From Aquarana catesbeiana (lineage: Eukaryota > Chordata > Amphibia > Anura > Ranidae), in NCBI RefSeq assembly GCF_042186555.1, contig NC_133335.1:180631419-180695418 (forward strand): a DNA stretch of 64,000 nucleotides, read 5' to 3'. Every line of letters begins with the position of its first letter. The first letter of the stretch is position 1. Below, in pieces: positions 34,576 to 45,972 of the stretch. The position numbers were made by a program, and so were the translations under genes. The notes below the pieces were generated by a model. It did not search any database, had not been told where the DNA came from, and worked only from the letters and a program-made list of their open reading frames with translations.

Positions 34576-35545
34576 ATATTCAGAACTGAAAAATGTATTT
34601 TGTTTCAGAAAGATTCATTATGTTACTAATTTCGATTCGGAATTCGTTTAGTTTAGTTTAGTTTAATTTAATTTAATTTGTTAATTTTCAAACTAATTCC
34701 AGATTTTAAGAATGATTCGTATCGGTTGAAAAATGATCGACCAATTTGAATTTGGTGTGAAGAATATCTGGTTGTTAAGCGCGCCAGGAAGCCGACCGCC
34801 ATGTCTTTAACAACCGAGGACTCGTTAGCCGTTAGCGGGCTTCCCGACTGACAGCTGAAGTGTAAACAAAAGAATGCCGGCAATGAAAAATAAAGAAAAT
34901 AAACAGCCCCCCCATATCCATATCAGGCCCTGGCCTTTAGCTGTTTAAGAACTGGCAGGCGGTGGAGCTGGCAGATGGCGGGAGCCTTCGATGAGACTGG
35001 AAGGTTTTTTTTCTTTCTGCGGGTCGTGCAGTGGGCGGCGTGATTGACGTTGGAGCTACACTGGGGGCATTTTTTTTATTTTTCAATAAAGGAATTGTCA
35101 AAAACTTGTGTTGTTTTTATTTACTTTTTACACTTTTTTGGTGAAATAGTAGGCTCGCTTGCCCCTCCCCCCTTTTTTTCTGGCCTGCCGGGCTGCATGT
35201 TCGGATAAGGGTCTGGTATCGGCAATTCTTTTTTTTACATTTAGCTGTCAGTGGGAAAATCCTCTGACAGCTGATCAGTCATTGGTAGGGACACGGCGGC
35301 CTGCTTCCCAGCCCGCTCCTAACAACCAGCTATTCTTCACACAGAATTTTGAATTGGTCGATGATTTTTCAACCAATCCGAATCGTTCTGAAAAATTTGG
35401 AATTTGTTAGCAAACGAATATACGAAACGTAATTAAATAATTTTCTATTAAATTCATTACTATTTGCTTCGGAGATTCGGATACATCCGAGTCTCCGAAT
35501 AACCCAAAATTTGTCTGAATTTTATATTTGGACCAAAACGAATTG
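34576..35545. mobile_element. Foldback element, ~1 kb
   Basis: Left-arm sequence at 34708-34890 (GGTTGAAAAATGATCGACCA, GTGTGAAGAATATCTGGTTG, TGACAGCTGAAGTGTAAAC) recurs inverted at 35214-35395 (TTCAACCAATCCGAATCG and its neighbours). The outer parts also match, with AATTCGTTTAG words inverted near 35400. The central 300 bp is unique. No coding domain is present, and the target duplication is not resolved. Confidence 0.7.
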
Positions 35546-35799
35546 CCCATGTGTACCAGTAAGTCTGTTGTTTTTCAAAAGAACAAGCTCTCTTGCTGTT
35601 ACAGGAATGAGACAAATGGCAGGGGTGCTTACAATGATCAGCTTTTCTTCTCTTGTTCTGGGACGCCATCATATGACAGCATCCCAGAACGGCCACTCTT
35701 GCGCAGCAGCGCCATGTTACTTGGACTTGGTGCGACCCTGATCTCTGTAAAGAGCCGCGTCCGTGGCTCTTTAAGCATGTGATCGGCTGTGTCCAATCA

Positions 35800-36643
35800 C
35801 AGCCGGTCACATGTAAACACGGAGATGCCGGTAATCGACGCTCCAGCGTGTGTAGCGAGGAGAGCCGATCAGCGGCATCTCCACGCAGGGGGACATCTAC
35901 ACAATTTAGCACCAACAGTGTCACCAATCAGTGCCCACCATTGCCCACCAGTGCCAGAAATCAGTGCCCACCAGTGGCAGAAATCAAAGCCCACCACTGC
36001 CAAGTGCCACCAATCAGTGCCCATTAGCGATGTCAGTCAGTGCTGGCTATCAGTGCCGCCTATCAGTACTGCCCATCAATGCCCATCACTGCTGTCCATC
36101 AATCCCCATCAGTGCCTATCAGTAACGCCTATGCGTGCCGCCTATCAGTGCCACCAGCGCCGCCTATCAGTGCCACCTATCAGTGCCACCTATCAGTGCC
36201 CATCATTGCGGTATATTAGTGCCTCCTCATCAGTGCCACCCCATCAGTACCCATAAGTGCCGCCTCATCAGTGCCCATAAGTGCCACCCCATCAATGCCC
36301 ACCAGTTCAGCCTATCAGTGCCCATCAGTGCCGCCTCATCAGCGCACATGAGTGAAGGAGAAAAATTACTTGGTTACAAAATTTACTGACAGAAACAAAG
36401 TAAAAAAAATGTTTTTTTTTCAAAATTTTTGGTCTTTTTTTTTTTTTTTGTAAAAAATAAAAAAACCCAGCAGTGATTAAATACCACCAAAAGAAAGCTC
36501 TATTTGTGTGAAGAAAATGATAAAAAAAATTTGTTTGGGTACAGTGTAGCATGACCGTGCAATTGTGATTCAAAGTGTGACAGCGCTGAAAGCTGAAAAA
36601 TGGCCTGGGCAGGAAGGGGTGTAAGTGCCCTGTAGGCAAGTGG
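35800..36643. mobile_element. MITE of the TTAA/CCACTTGCC family with a TGCC array (right part)
   Basis: The right part (36390-36643: AAAATTTTTGGTC, TACCACCAAAAGAAAGCTCTA, TTTGTTTGGGTACA, ending CAAGTGGTTAA) is the same family as 37176-38120. The left border is uncertain. It contains the array at 35920-36345. The frames through the array are composition artefacts. Confidence 0.6.
35920..36345. repeat. Degenerate minisatellite of CAGTGCC.CCTAT words
   Basis: Irregular 10-24 base units are built on ATCAGTGCCCA, ATCAGTGCCGCCT and CAGTGCCACC. Cytosine-rich on the + strand and very uneven in period. It shares the word GTGCCCATCA with arrays at 19.4 kb and 58.3 kb. Confidence 0.85.
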
Positions 36644-37175
36644 TTAAGCAAAGTACATTTTCTGCAAATAAAGAAAAATACCTGTGGATCCTGTCAAAAA
36701 TCCAGTGTCCTTGTAATTTTCTGTGTACAGAACCGAAATCACAAACAATGTGATCAGTTGTGAACAGATAGCAAAGGAGGAGGTATTCTATAGTCCTAAC
36801 TCACTTCCTGCCCTTGTCCTACTTGCCATTCTTGGATATAAAATACGTTACTGGCAGGATCACTAGGTAAGAATTTAGAAAGGGAAGCCTGAAAAAATTA
36901 CCAGAAGGAGAATATATGAAGGCTGCAATTGCTACAGTAACCTCTCCTTGTGAAAATGCTGGTCACCTGGCTGTCCTGACTCAATGACCCACAACAAGCA
37001 TGCAGCAAGACAGGAGTTCTGACTTCACTCTATCATTTCCAACACTTGCACTTGTTCCTAGTCAATGGCTTAAAGCCCAGCCACTGGATCAGCAGGAAAG
37101 CCAGGCAACTAGCATTTTTTGAGGGAAGTCAGTGAAGGCTGCCTCTGTATTTCTCTCAGTACGGGTTTCCTTTAA

Positions 37176-38120
37176 CCGCTTGCCAACCAGCCGCCGTCAT
37201 TATACTGCGGCAGGCCGGCACGATCCCACGAACCGTCGTAGCTATACGTCCGCTTAAGGGAGGCGCGTGCACGCTGCACAGCGGGGGTGCCGATGCTTGT
37301 GGCCGACGGCCACGATCGCGAGCACGAGGGACAGGACACGGAAGTGTGTGTGTAAACACACAAATCCGTGTTCTGCTCTGAGAGGAATGACAGATCCTGT
37401 GTTCCTATTAGCTAGGAACCACGATCTGTCACTTCCTCTAGTCAGTCCCCTCCCCCTTCAGTTAGAATCACCTCCCAGGGAACACAATGAACCCCGTGAT
37501 CACCCCCTAGTGTTAACCCCTTCACTGCCGGTGACATTTTTACAGTAATCAGTGCATTTTTATAGCATTGATCACTATATTAATGCCAGTGGTCCCAAAA
37601 ATTTGTCAAAATTGTCCGATGTGTCCGCCATAATGTCGCAGTCATGATAAAAATCGCAGATCACCGCCATTACTAGTAAGAAAAAACATTTATAAAAATG
37701 CTATAAATCTATCCCCTATATTGTAGATGCTATAACTTTTACGCAAACCAATCAATATACGCTTATAGCGATTTTTTTTTTTACCAAAAATATGTAGAAG
37801 AATATATATCGGCCTAAACTGAAAAAAAAAATAGCTTTTTTTAAAAAAAAATGGGGATATTTATTACAGCAAAAAGTACAAAATATTGTGTTTTTTTCAA
37901 AATTGACGCTCTTTTTTTTTGTTTTTAACGTAAAAAATAAAAACCGCAGAGGCGATCAAATACCACCAAAAGAAAACTCTATTTGTGGGAAAAAAAGGAC
38001 GTCAATTTTGTTTGGGTGCAATGTCGCGCGATCGCGCAATTGTCAGTTAAAGCGACGCAGTGCTGAATCGCAAAAAATGGCCCGGTCATTCAGCAGCCAA
38101 ATCTTCCGGGGCTGAAGTGG
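37176..38120. mobile_element. Non-autonomous element with TTAA borders
   Basis: The left border is TTAACCGCTTGCC (TTAA at 37172-37175) and the right is GAAGTGGTTAA (TTAA at 38120-38123). A TTAA target with CC(A/G)CTT ends is consistent with piggyBac-type mobilisation, which is inference. The interior has no transposase. Its right half (ATACCACCAAAAGAAAACTC, TTGTTTGGGTGCAATGTCGC, GCAATTGTCAGTTAAAGCG) is shared with copies at 36390-36643 and, inverted, at 42549-43000. Confidence 0.68.
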
Positions 38121-38542
38121 TTAAAGCTTCCTTCCTACAGCATGGCCAGCACTACACGACATTTGCCAGTTATTGATGTCTTTCAATCAACAATAGGTAG
38201 CTGTCACGGATGTTTATTGGCGATGGTAGAAAATTCATAAGTCAGCACAAACATTATAAAACCTACATCACAGCTCAATACAACAAGCTGCCAGTCTTTA
38301 ATTACACATTACAGGTGCAAACATAAGCAATTTCAGTCACACCACTCGTGCGCGGCTTACGATCGTACATGTGTAAATCTGACAACTGCCGGAGTATGTT
38401 GGCACACAGACAAGATGTGTGCAGCAAACAACGTTTTTTTTTTATTTTTTTTTTTTTTATTCTTAGGAAATTGATGAGTTGCTTTTCAGAAGCATAACTA
38501 TCCGGCTTACAAAACATTTATCAATGTGACAGGTACACTTTA

Positions 38543-38785
38543 CGGGCCGGTTTACATCACAATTTGTCTTCCTAATGCATTTCTACATGTGCGTTTTTGA
38601 TACGTTCTGGTGCGTTTTTCCCCTTTTTTTTCATCTCAACTTAGGACATGTGCATTCAAATGTATTTTTGCTGCGTTCTGTGCGTTTTTGCTGCTTTTTG
38701 CTGCATTCCATGCAGAAAAAATGCAGCATGTTCTACTTTTGTGGACTGCATTGGAACGCACTGCACTGGTGTGAGCTGGGGTCAC
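38543..38785. mobile_element. Short foldback MITE rich in TGCGTTTTTG words
   Basis: It begins GGGCCGGTTTACATCAC and ends CTGGTGTGAGCTGGGG. These are imperfect inverses and resemble the ends of the element at 39186-39540. The interior repeats GCGTTTTTGCTGC and its complement. Confidence 0.5.
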
Positions 38786-38830
38786 TGGAATACATGGAAA
38801 ACACTGTGCATGCATTTTTGATGCAGTCTA

Positions 38831-39183
38831 ATGGCCTGTACACACGATCCGAATATCGTACAAAAACTGTCGTCAGAGGAAGAATCGGACGATTTTCGGA
38901 TCGTGTGTACACTACTTTTGAGAGCCGATCGCGACAGTTTATCCGATATTATTCGACCGGACAAGCACGAAAATTTTCCTCGTATGATACCAGATCCTAC
39001 GATTTTCGTGTAGTCAGTACAGTTGTCATCCAAAAATACAATACAAATACATTACAACACATGACATCACTTACGAATTTTTTTTTCTGTCGTACGAGAA
39101 TTTTCGTGACTTTATTTACCAATTCAATTTCTACTATTAAGCGAAAAAGGTCGTACGATATTTGGAGCGTGTGTTCGGGCCAT
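38831..39183. mobile_element. Foldback MITE (GTACACACG family), TA-flanked
   Basis: The left end ATGGCCTGTACACACGATC and the right end (CGTGTGTTCGGGCCAT) are flanked by TA at 38829-38830 and 39184-39185. It is rich in TCGTACGA words and almost fully self-complementary. The overlapping frames on the two strands follow from the palindromy. A truncated relative lies at 57505-57755. Confidence 0.82.
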
Positions 39184-39185
39184 TA

Positions 39186-39540
39186 GGGCCAGTTCACACC
39201 ACATGCAGTCCAGTGCGTTTTTTACTGCATCATAAATACATGGACAGTAGGTTACATGGATTTCAATAGAAAATTCACATTACTGCAGTGCAAATCCAGT
39301 ACAGTCAACAAAAGTTGGACATGCTGCATTTTTTCTGCAAGGAACTGCACTGAAACATGGCAAAATGCATCAAAAACACACCGGAACACATAAAAGCAAA
39401 AAAGAATAAAAAACACAGGAAACTTTAGAAATAAAAGCGGGGAAAAAACGCTCTGGAATACATTAAAATGCATAAAAAATTAGCAAGCAGAAACGCATCG
39501 AACGCATCTGGACTGAGTTTCTGTGGTGTGAACCAGCCCT
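39186..39540. mobile_element. Foldback MITE with GGGCCAGTTCACACCAC ends
   Basis: The left end GGGCCAGTTCACACCACA and the right end (inverse of AGGGCTGGTTCACACCACA) give about 18 bp of terminal inverted repeat. The interior repeats GCATTTTTTCTGC and AAAACGC words. It directly abuts the MITE at 38831-39183, sharing the TA between them. Confidence 0.75.
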
Positions 39541-41169
39541 TAAGGGGAACTAAAATTAAAATGAATATGCAGAACTTAGACCATAAAGCATGCCTAAACC
39601 CAAGGACAAACATTTTATATATTTCAGCGTATCAGTCCCTAGATGTGGTGACTGGATTAGCCTTCTTTTTTCATTTTATTTTCCTTTATTTTCTGTTTCA
39701 ATGTATTTATTGGTTTTATAAATCGCCGTAGGAAATCAAAAGCGAGCATAAACTGTAAATTGCCTATGCAGGGGCTAAAGAATGATCAGGCATTGCAAAA
39801 TAATCCGCAAGGGTTACGATCATAGCAATCATAGCAATCACGATCATAGCAATCAACGTTAACTCCAAACCATTGGAATGATATCGATAAGTAATGAACC
39901 AACCCCAGAGAACAACAACTGTATAAACAAGAATAAAGAGGAGCAAGGAAAGGGAGTAGGAAGGGGAATAAGAGAGGATCATAGGCATGCACACAAGGTG
40001 TGCCAGATGTGCCTGGGCACACCCTAATCGCCCTGTGTGGTGCCGATTCCCTCCCGCTTCCTGGTGCCCCCTGTCTCCCCCCTGCAGTGCTGCCAGCTTT
40101 CTTTCTCTCCTCTCCCGTCCGCTGCTGCGGGGGATGTTTCAGGATGGAGGAATTAATGAACACAGTGAGGAATCTGTGCCGCTCTTGTGTTCATTCTTAA
40201 CTGAAGCCTAGTAAACTAAGCATAGTAAATTATATTTACTATGGAGCTGCAGAGAAAGGGACTGGGGAAGCTCTGTCCTCAGTCCCTTTCTCTCTGTTTA
40301 AACCCTTGATATTTTTTCACCAAAGCCCCCCCAATGGGGCTCCTAAAAAAAAAAAAAGAAAAGAAAACATATTGTAAAAAATTATTTAAAAACATAATAT
40401 TGTAAAAAAAAATAATAAAAATAAAGACACCCCCCACTGCTCTATTGACACCAATCTCTGCTCTCCTGACACCGACCACTTCTCTGCTAATATACACGCA
40501 TGTGTGTTTGTGCTCTGGGGTGGCACACGCAAGCTGACTGGAGTAAGGGCAACCTTAAGAAATTTAGAGTGTAAGTCATTTAAAATGTTCCTTTATTTTC
40601 AATCTGGTGATCCTGCCAGTAACACACTTTCTGTTCTAGGATGGCAATGCTCATGCACTCTATTGTATATATGGAGGAGCAGCGTTGTCATCCTAGGACG
40701 GTAAGTGTAAGGGGACTACAGAATACTTCTCTTCACCTTCACAACATGGGGGTGTTCTGTTAATAGAGAGCACTAGGAAGCCTGATAGCACTGACTGAGA
40801 CAGTTTTGTAGCCTTAAAAAAATGAACTGAATGCAGCATATGTATGGTCTGGTAAGCTGCGATATATGACATTTTTATTCTTGGGTTTAGACAGTTCCTC
40901 TCTCCCCCCTAATTTCCATTTCAAAGGGAATGCCTCTAGTGATACAGAATAGCAATTCCATAATATTTGTAGGTCCTAAATTAAATAAACATTGTTTCAT
41001 TCAAATGTATCGCTTCCTGCATATGACCACTGTTTACCCAGACAGCGCTGGGCCCCCTGTGCCTCTGGGTCCCATAGCAGTTACATGGGCTGTGATGGCT
41101 ATAGTACACCCTTGTGAATATATATGTATTTCTGACATACTGTTAGGTGATCTGACAGTAGGGCTTAGT
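39541..41169. other. Intronic non-coding stretch
   Basis: No gene is seen. It contains a short array of ATCATAGCAATC words (39815-39855), an A-run near 40350, and at 40560-40760 a fragment related to 34265-34345 and 36690-36800. Confidence 0.45.
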
Positions 41170-41990
41170 CAGATTTTAGCAAATGCCCTTTACAGGCAGG
41201 GACCGCGGGTCTCTTTGGTAGTGTAGCAAAGTCCTAGTGCCCAGCTGTCCTTCTCTGGCTACAGATCCCACCACCACCTATTCAGGCACTGCCAGCCCAC
41301 CTGGCTACAGCTGCCCCTTTCTCTAGTTCTCCCAGCTAAGCTTCCACAGTCCTTCCAGACTGACTCTGCGTCCATCTCAGACTGCTCTCACCCAGTCCTC
41401 TCAGGCTGCCTCTCAGTCCTCCCCGACTGTAAAACTCATCAGCCCACCTGGCTGTCTTCTCCTTGGCGATCTCCCAGGTGTGCTTTTCGGCTCCTGCTGA
41501 ACCTCACACCTGCTTCCATGCTACTGAACAGGATTCCTCTTTTGGATATCAGAGGATCCCACGTGCACCCGAGCTGCCAAACTCGAGGTCAACCCCCTCC
41601 CCAGACTAGAGGGTTACCCTCAAGGGCCCACAACAGCCTCCTAGCACTCCATCCCAAACTTCCACCAGAACTCTTCTGCCCAGCCGGGCTGACCTGGAGT
41701 GTTTGAGGGGGCCTGTCCCCTGCAAACCTATCTGTTGGGGATTGGTCAGGGCCCTCATGAATACTCCAGGCAGCTCCTCCTAACTTCCCTCCCATTCTTC
41801 TGGAAGTTTCCAGCAAGTTCCGGAAGTAGGGGGAGGTACCAGAGATGCTGCCTGATGAGTCATACCAGCCTCCCTGGATCACTCACCCAACCCAGATTAA
41901 AACACAGGCTCGGCTGCCTAAACCAAGCCAAAACCTTTTACCTACACTAACAAAAACCGAACACTACCTATTCTAGTGCACTAGAGGGTG
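41170..41990. repeat. Dispersed repeat, copy 2
   Basis: It parallels 6590-7290 in the same orientation: TTTTAGCAAATGCCC, CAGCCCACCTGGCTACAGCTGCC, then CCCAGTCCTCTCAGGC and GGCTGTCT words. No domain is seen. The superfamily is unknown. Confidence 0.6.
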
Positions 41991-42548
41991 CTACGTTACA
42001 TTGTTAGGGTTAACATACCCTTTATATAAAAAAATAAAACCGTGACCATTCCTGCCTACTGTGTTTGAAAGAGCAATTTGTATCTCCATTAGAAGCTAAC
42101 TGACAAGGTGACAACCTAGGAGCACAGTTGGGAGATAGCGACAGTATGTAGTCACCCTATAACAGGTATTTATTTTTTTTGCACTTATCCAACAGATATA
42201 ACAAAATGCATTCAATGGTGCATTTAATAGACCAAAAGGGAGCAAATAAGGGGCATTCATTGTTGGGGTTTACATACACCTATAAATAAAATAGTGGCCA
42301 TGTCTGCCTAATGTGTGTTGAAATGGCCACTTGTAGTCTCCATTAGAAGCCCTGTGGGAGTGACAATGTAGAAACACAGATGGAAGACAGAGACAGAGCA
42401 TTGTCACCCTATACCAAGACACATATTGACGAGGGCCATAAAGGCAGGATCACCGGGTATTTTATGAAAGCTGTAGTTTTGAAAATATTGAAAATGCCTT
42501 TTGTTACATTATCATGTTACAGATTATATGAGTTTATATACACTTTAA

Positions 42549-43408
42549 CCACTTGACCTCCGGTAGATTTACCCCCTAAATGACCAGGCCATTTTTTGCA
42601 ATGCGGTACTGCGTTACTTAAACTGACAATTGCACGGTCAGGCAACGCTGTATCCAAATAAAATTTTGTTTTTTTCCCACAAATAGAGTTTTCTTTTGGT
42701 GGTATTTGATCACCACTGCATTTTTAATTTTTTGTGCTATAAATAAAAAAAGACTGACAATTTTAAAAAAAACAACATTTTTTTACTTTCTGATATAAAA
42801 CATATCCAATAAAAAAAAAACACGTTTCTTCATAACTTAGGCCAATATGTGTTCTGCTACATATTGTTGGTAAAAAAAATCCCAATAAGAGTATATTGAT
42901 TGTTTTGCGCAAAAGTTTTGGCGATTACAAACTATGGTATATACACTGGATTTTTTTTTTATATATACTAGTAATGCCGGCAATTAGTGACTTATAGCAG
43001 GACTTCGATATTGCGGCAGACATTCTGACACTTTTGACACTTTGTGGGAACCAGTCACACTAATACACTGATCAGTGCTAGAAATATGCACTGTCACTGT
43101 ACTAATGACACTGACTGGGAAGGGGGTAACCATCTAGGGCAATCAAAGGGTTATTTGTGTGCCTAGACAGTGTTTTTGTGTACTGTTTATGGTGCTTTTA
43201 CTAAGGGACACAAAATCCATTACTTTCCCCCCTGTTAGAATGAAGCTCTGGCTTGTTTACATACAGTAGACAGAGCTATATCCTGTGTCTCTTCGCGACG
43301 ATCAGTGGGTGCTGGAGGACATCCATTGTCCAGCACCCGCAGATCGGCTTCTACTGTGAGTAATCACAGCAGGAGCAGCACTTGTCCCCTAGGCGGAAGT
43401 GCAGCATC

Positions 43409-43410
<2 letters not shown>
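42549..43410 (-). mobile_element. Inverted, truncated copy of the TTAA-bordered element
   Basis: It begins TTAACCACTTGACC (TTAA at 42545-42548). It then carries, in reverse orientation to 37176-38120, the segments GACAATTGCACGGTC, GAGTTTTCTTTTGGTGGTAT and a run of A/T-rich blocks. The far end is not found; the sequence runs into a (GT/TA) microsatellite at 43410. Confidence 0.6.

Positions 43411-43462
<52 letters not shown>
43410..43462. repeat. (TG)n(TA)n microsatellite
   Basis: A short GTGTGTGT tract runs directly into about 22 TA units. It produces low-complexity isoleucine-tyrosine frames on both strands. Confidence 0.93.
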
Positions 43463-43465
<3 letters not shown>

Positions 43466-44171
43466 ATTATGCACAGAACGGCCACCCTGGTGGTTATAGA
43501 ATATGTAAACCCAACATTTCATAATTCTGATATGTGCCTGCTGTACCGTGTACTTGTATGAAAAAGTATCCTGTTCTTTTTGTATTGATTCCTTTGTGTG
43601 AAATACCTGTGTTCCTAGCAGTCCTTCTGCTTTCCTATTTTTTTTTTTTAAACTGACCACACTAAGCATGAGAGCACAGCACTGTCAGTTTTCTGGCTGT
43701 GCTGAGAAGAGCCTGCTCTCCTCCGATGATCAGACTTGACACCCCCCACCCCCACCCCCTGCACAGCCATTCACTGGGAAGACAAGCGTGATGATGTTTC
43801 TCCTTCCCTAGCTCTCTGAGCTTGTTATGCAACTGAGAACAGAGATTATGTGATCACTTATAAAAAGGGGGCGGGGGGGTATTTATAAAGTTTTTATATA
43901 TATATATTTATTGTGCTACCCACTATGACCTGCACGGTCCCACACCATTCAACAGACATAATTGTATTTTACACTCAGTAAAATGTTCATCTCTAAATAC
44001 ATCAACATAAAAAAGATATAAAATAATAAAGGGAACCTGTCTTTAAGAAATATTGGGCTGCCATTGCTGTATGTTCTATATTTCTAAAATATGTAAAATA
44101 ATTAAAGTACAGTATATGTAAACCTTCACCTTGTAAATCAACCCATTCAATTTAAAACAGAAATAAAAGTA

Positions 44172-44176
44172 TGAGT

Positions 44177-44273
<97 letters not shown>

Positions 44274-44291
44274 CATACATACACACACACA
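44172..44291. repeat. (TG)n(TA)n(CA)n microsatellite at the left Tc1 border
   Basis: About 24 TG units, about 24 TA units, then CATACATACATA and ACACACAC directly against the Tc1 tip CAGTGGGG. The usual TA target duplication is not distinguishable. Confidence 0.93.
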
Positions 44292-45920
44292 CAGTGGGGA
44301 CGGAAAGTATTCACACCCCCTTAAATTTTTCACCCTTTGTTATATTGCAGCCATTTGCTAAAATCATTTAAGTTCATTTTTTTCCTCATTAATGTACACA
44401 CAGCACCCCATATTGACAGAAAAACACAGAATTGTTGACATTTTTGCAGATTTATTAAAAAAGAAAAACTGAAATATCACATGGTCCTAAGTATTCAGAC
44501 CCTTTGCTCAGTATTTAGTAGAAGCACCCTTTTGATCTAATACAGCCATGAGTCTTTTTGGGAAAGATGCAACAAGTTTTTCACACCTGGATTTGGGGAT
44601 CCTCTGCCATTCCTCCTTGCAGATCCTCTCCAGTTCTGTCAGGTTGGATGGTAAACGTTGGTGGACAGCCATTTTTAGGTCTCTCCAGAGATGCTCAATT
44701 GGGTTTAAGTCAGGGCTTTGGCTGGGCCGTTCAAGAACAGTCACAGAGTTGTTGTGAAGCCACTCCTTCGTTATTTTAGCTGTGTGCTTAGGGTCATTGT
44801 CTTGTTGGAAGGTAAACATTCGGCCCAGTCTGAGGTCCTGAGCACTCTGGAGAAAGTTTCCGTCCAGGATATCCCTGTACTTGGCCGCATTCATCTTTCC
44901 CTCGATTGCAACCAGTCGTCCTGTCCCTGCAGCTGAAAAACACCCCCACAGCATGATGCTGCCACCACCATGCTTCACTGTTGGGACTGTATTGGACAGG
45001 TGATGAGCAGTGTCTAGTTTTCTCCACACATACCAATTAGAATTAAGGCCACAAAGTTCTATCTTGGTCTCATCAGACCAGAGAATCTTATTTCTCACCA
45101 TCTTGGAGTCCTTCAGGTGTTTTTTAGCAAACTCCATGCGGTCTTTCATGTGTCTTGCACTGAGGAGAGGCTTCCGTCGGGCCACTCTGCCATAAAGCCC
45201 CGACTGGTGGAGGGCTGCAGTGATGGTTGACTTTCTACAACTTTCTCCCATCTCCCGACTGCATCTCTGGAGGTCAGCCACAGTGATCTTTGGGTTCTTC
45301 TTTACCTCTCTCACCAAGGCTCTTCTCCCCCGATAGCTCAGTTTGGCCAAATGGCCAGATCTAGGAAGGGTTCTGGTCGTCCCAAACGTCTTCCATTTAA
45401 GGATTATGGAGACCACTGTGCTCTTAGGAACCTTAAGTGCAGCAGAAATGTTTTTTTCTAACCTTGGCTTGATCTGTGCCTTGTCACAATTCTGGCTCTT
45501 CAGGCAGTTTCTTTGACCTCATGAATCTCATTTGCTCTGACATGCACTGTGAGCTGTAAGGTCTTATACAGACAGGTGTGTGGCTTTCCTAATCAAGTCC
45601 AATCAGTATAATCAAACACAGCTGGACTCAAATGAAGGTGTAGAACCATCTCAAGGATGATCAGAAGAAATGGACAGCACCTGAGTTAAATATATGAGTG
45701 TCACAGCAAAGGGTCTGAATACTTAGGACCATGTGATATCTCAGTTTTTCTTTTATAATAAATCTGCAAAAATGTCAACAATTCTGTGTTTTTCTGTCAA
45801 TATGGGGTGCTGTGTGTACATTAATGAGGAAAAAAAATGAACTTAAATGATTTTAGCAAATGGCTGCAATATAACAAAGAGTGAAAAATGTAAGGGGGTC
45901 TGAATACTTTCCATCCCCAC

Positions 45921-45922
<2 letters not shown>
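44292..45922 (-). mobile_element. Tc1-like element, best preserved in the window
   Basis: The left end CAGTGGGGACGGAAAGTATT and the right end (inverse of CAGTGGGGATGGAAAGTATT) continue with matching sequence for about 190 bp, including AACAATTCTGTGTTTTTCTG in both. The length is 1,631 bp. The flanking dinucleotides are CA and TG rather than TA because both tips lie in microsatellites. Confidence 0.93.
44508..45543 (-). pseudogene. Tc1-family transposase (DD34E), open from the second HTH to the C-terminus
   Basis: The enzyme binds its own terminal repeats and moves the element by cut-and-paste into TA. A frame of 302 codons is open from 45416 to 44508. It contains the end of the paired-type DNA-binding region (TTRTLPRSGHLAKLSYRGRR), KKNPKITVADLQR, the first Asp in LWSDETKIEL, the glycine-rich GGGSIMLWGCFSA, the second Asp in FTFQQDNDPKHTAK and the Glu in SPDLNPIEHLW. 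I count 34 residues between the last two. The natural start is the ATG at 45543 (MSEQMRFMRSKKLPEE), where a TGA and a frameshift interrupt about the first 40 codons. It is therefore probably inactive as read, but only the N-terminus is damaged. Confidence 0.9.

Positions 45923-45968
<46 letters not shown>
45923..45968. repeat. (TG)n(TA)n microsatellite at the right Tc1 border
   Basis: TGTGTGTG then about 17 TA units, the mirror image of the left border tract but much shorter. Confidence 0.93.

Positions 45969-45972
<4 letters not shown>

Noticed and set aside
38575..39186. 203-codon open frame
   Set aside because: It spans two MITEs and their junction. The opposite strand is open too because of the palindromy, and no domain is seen.
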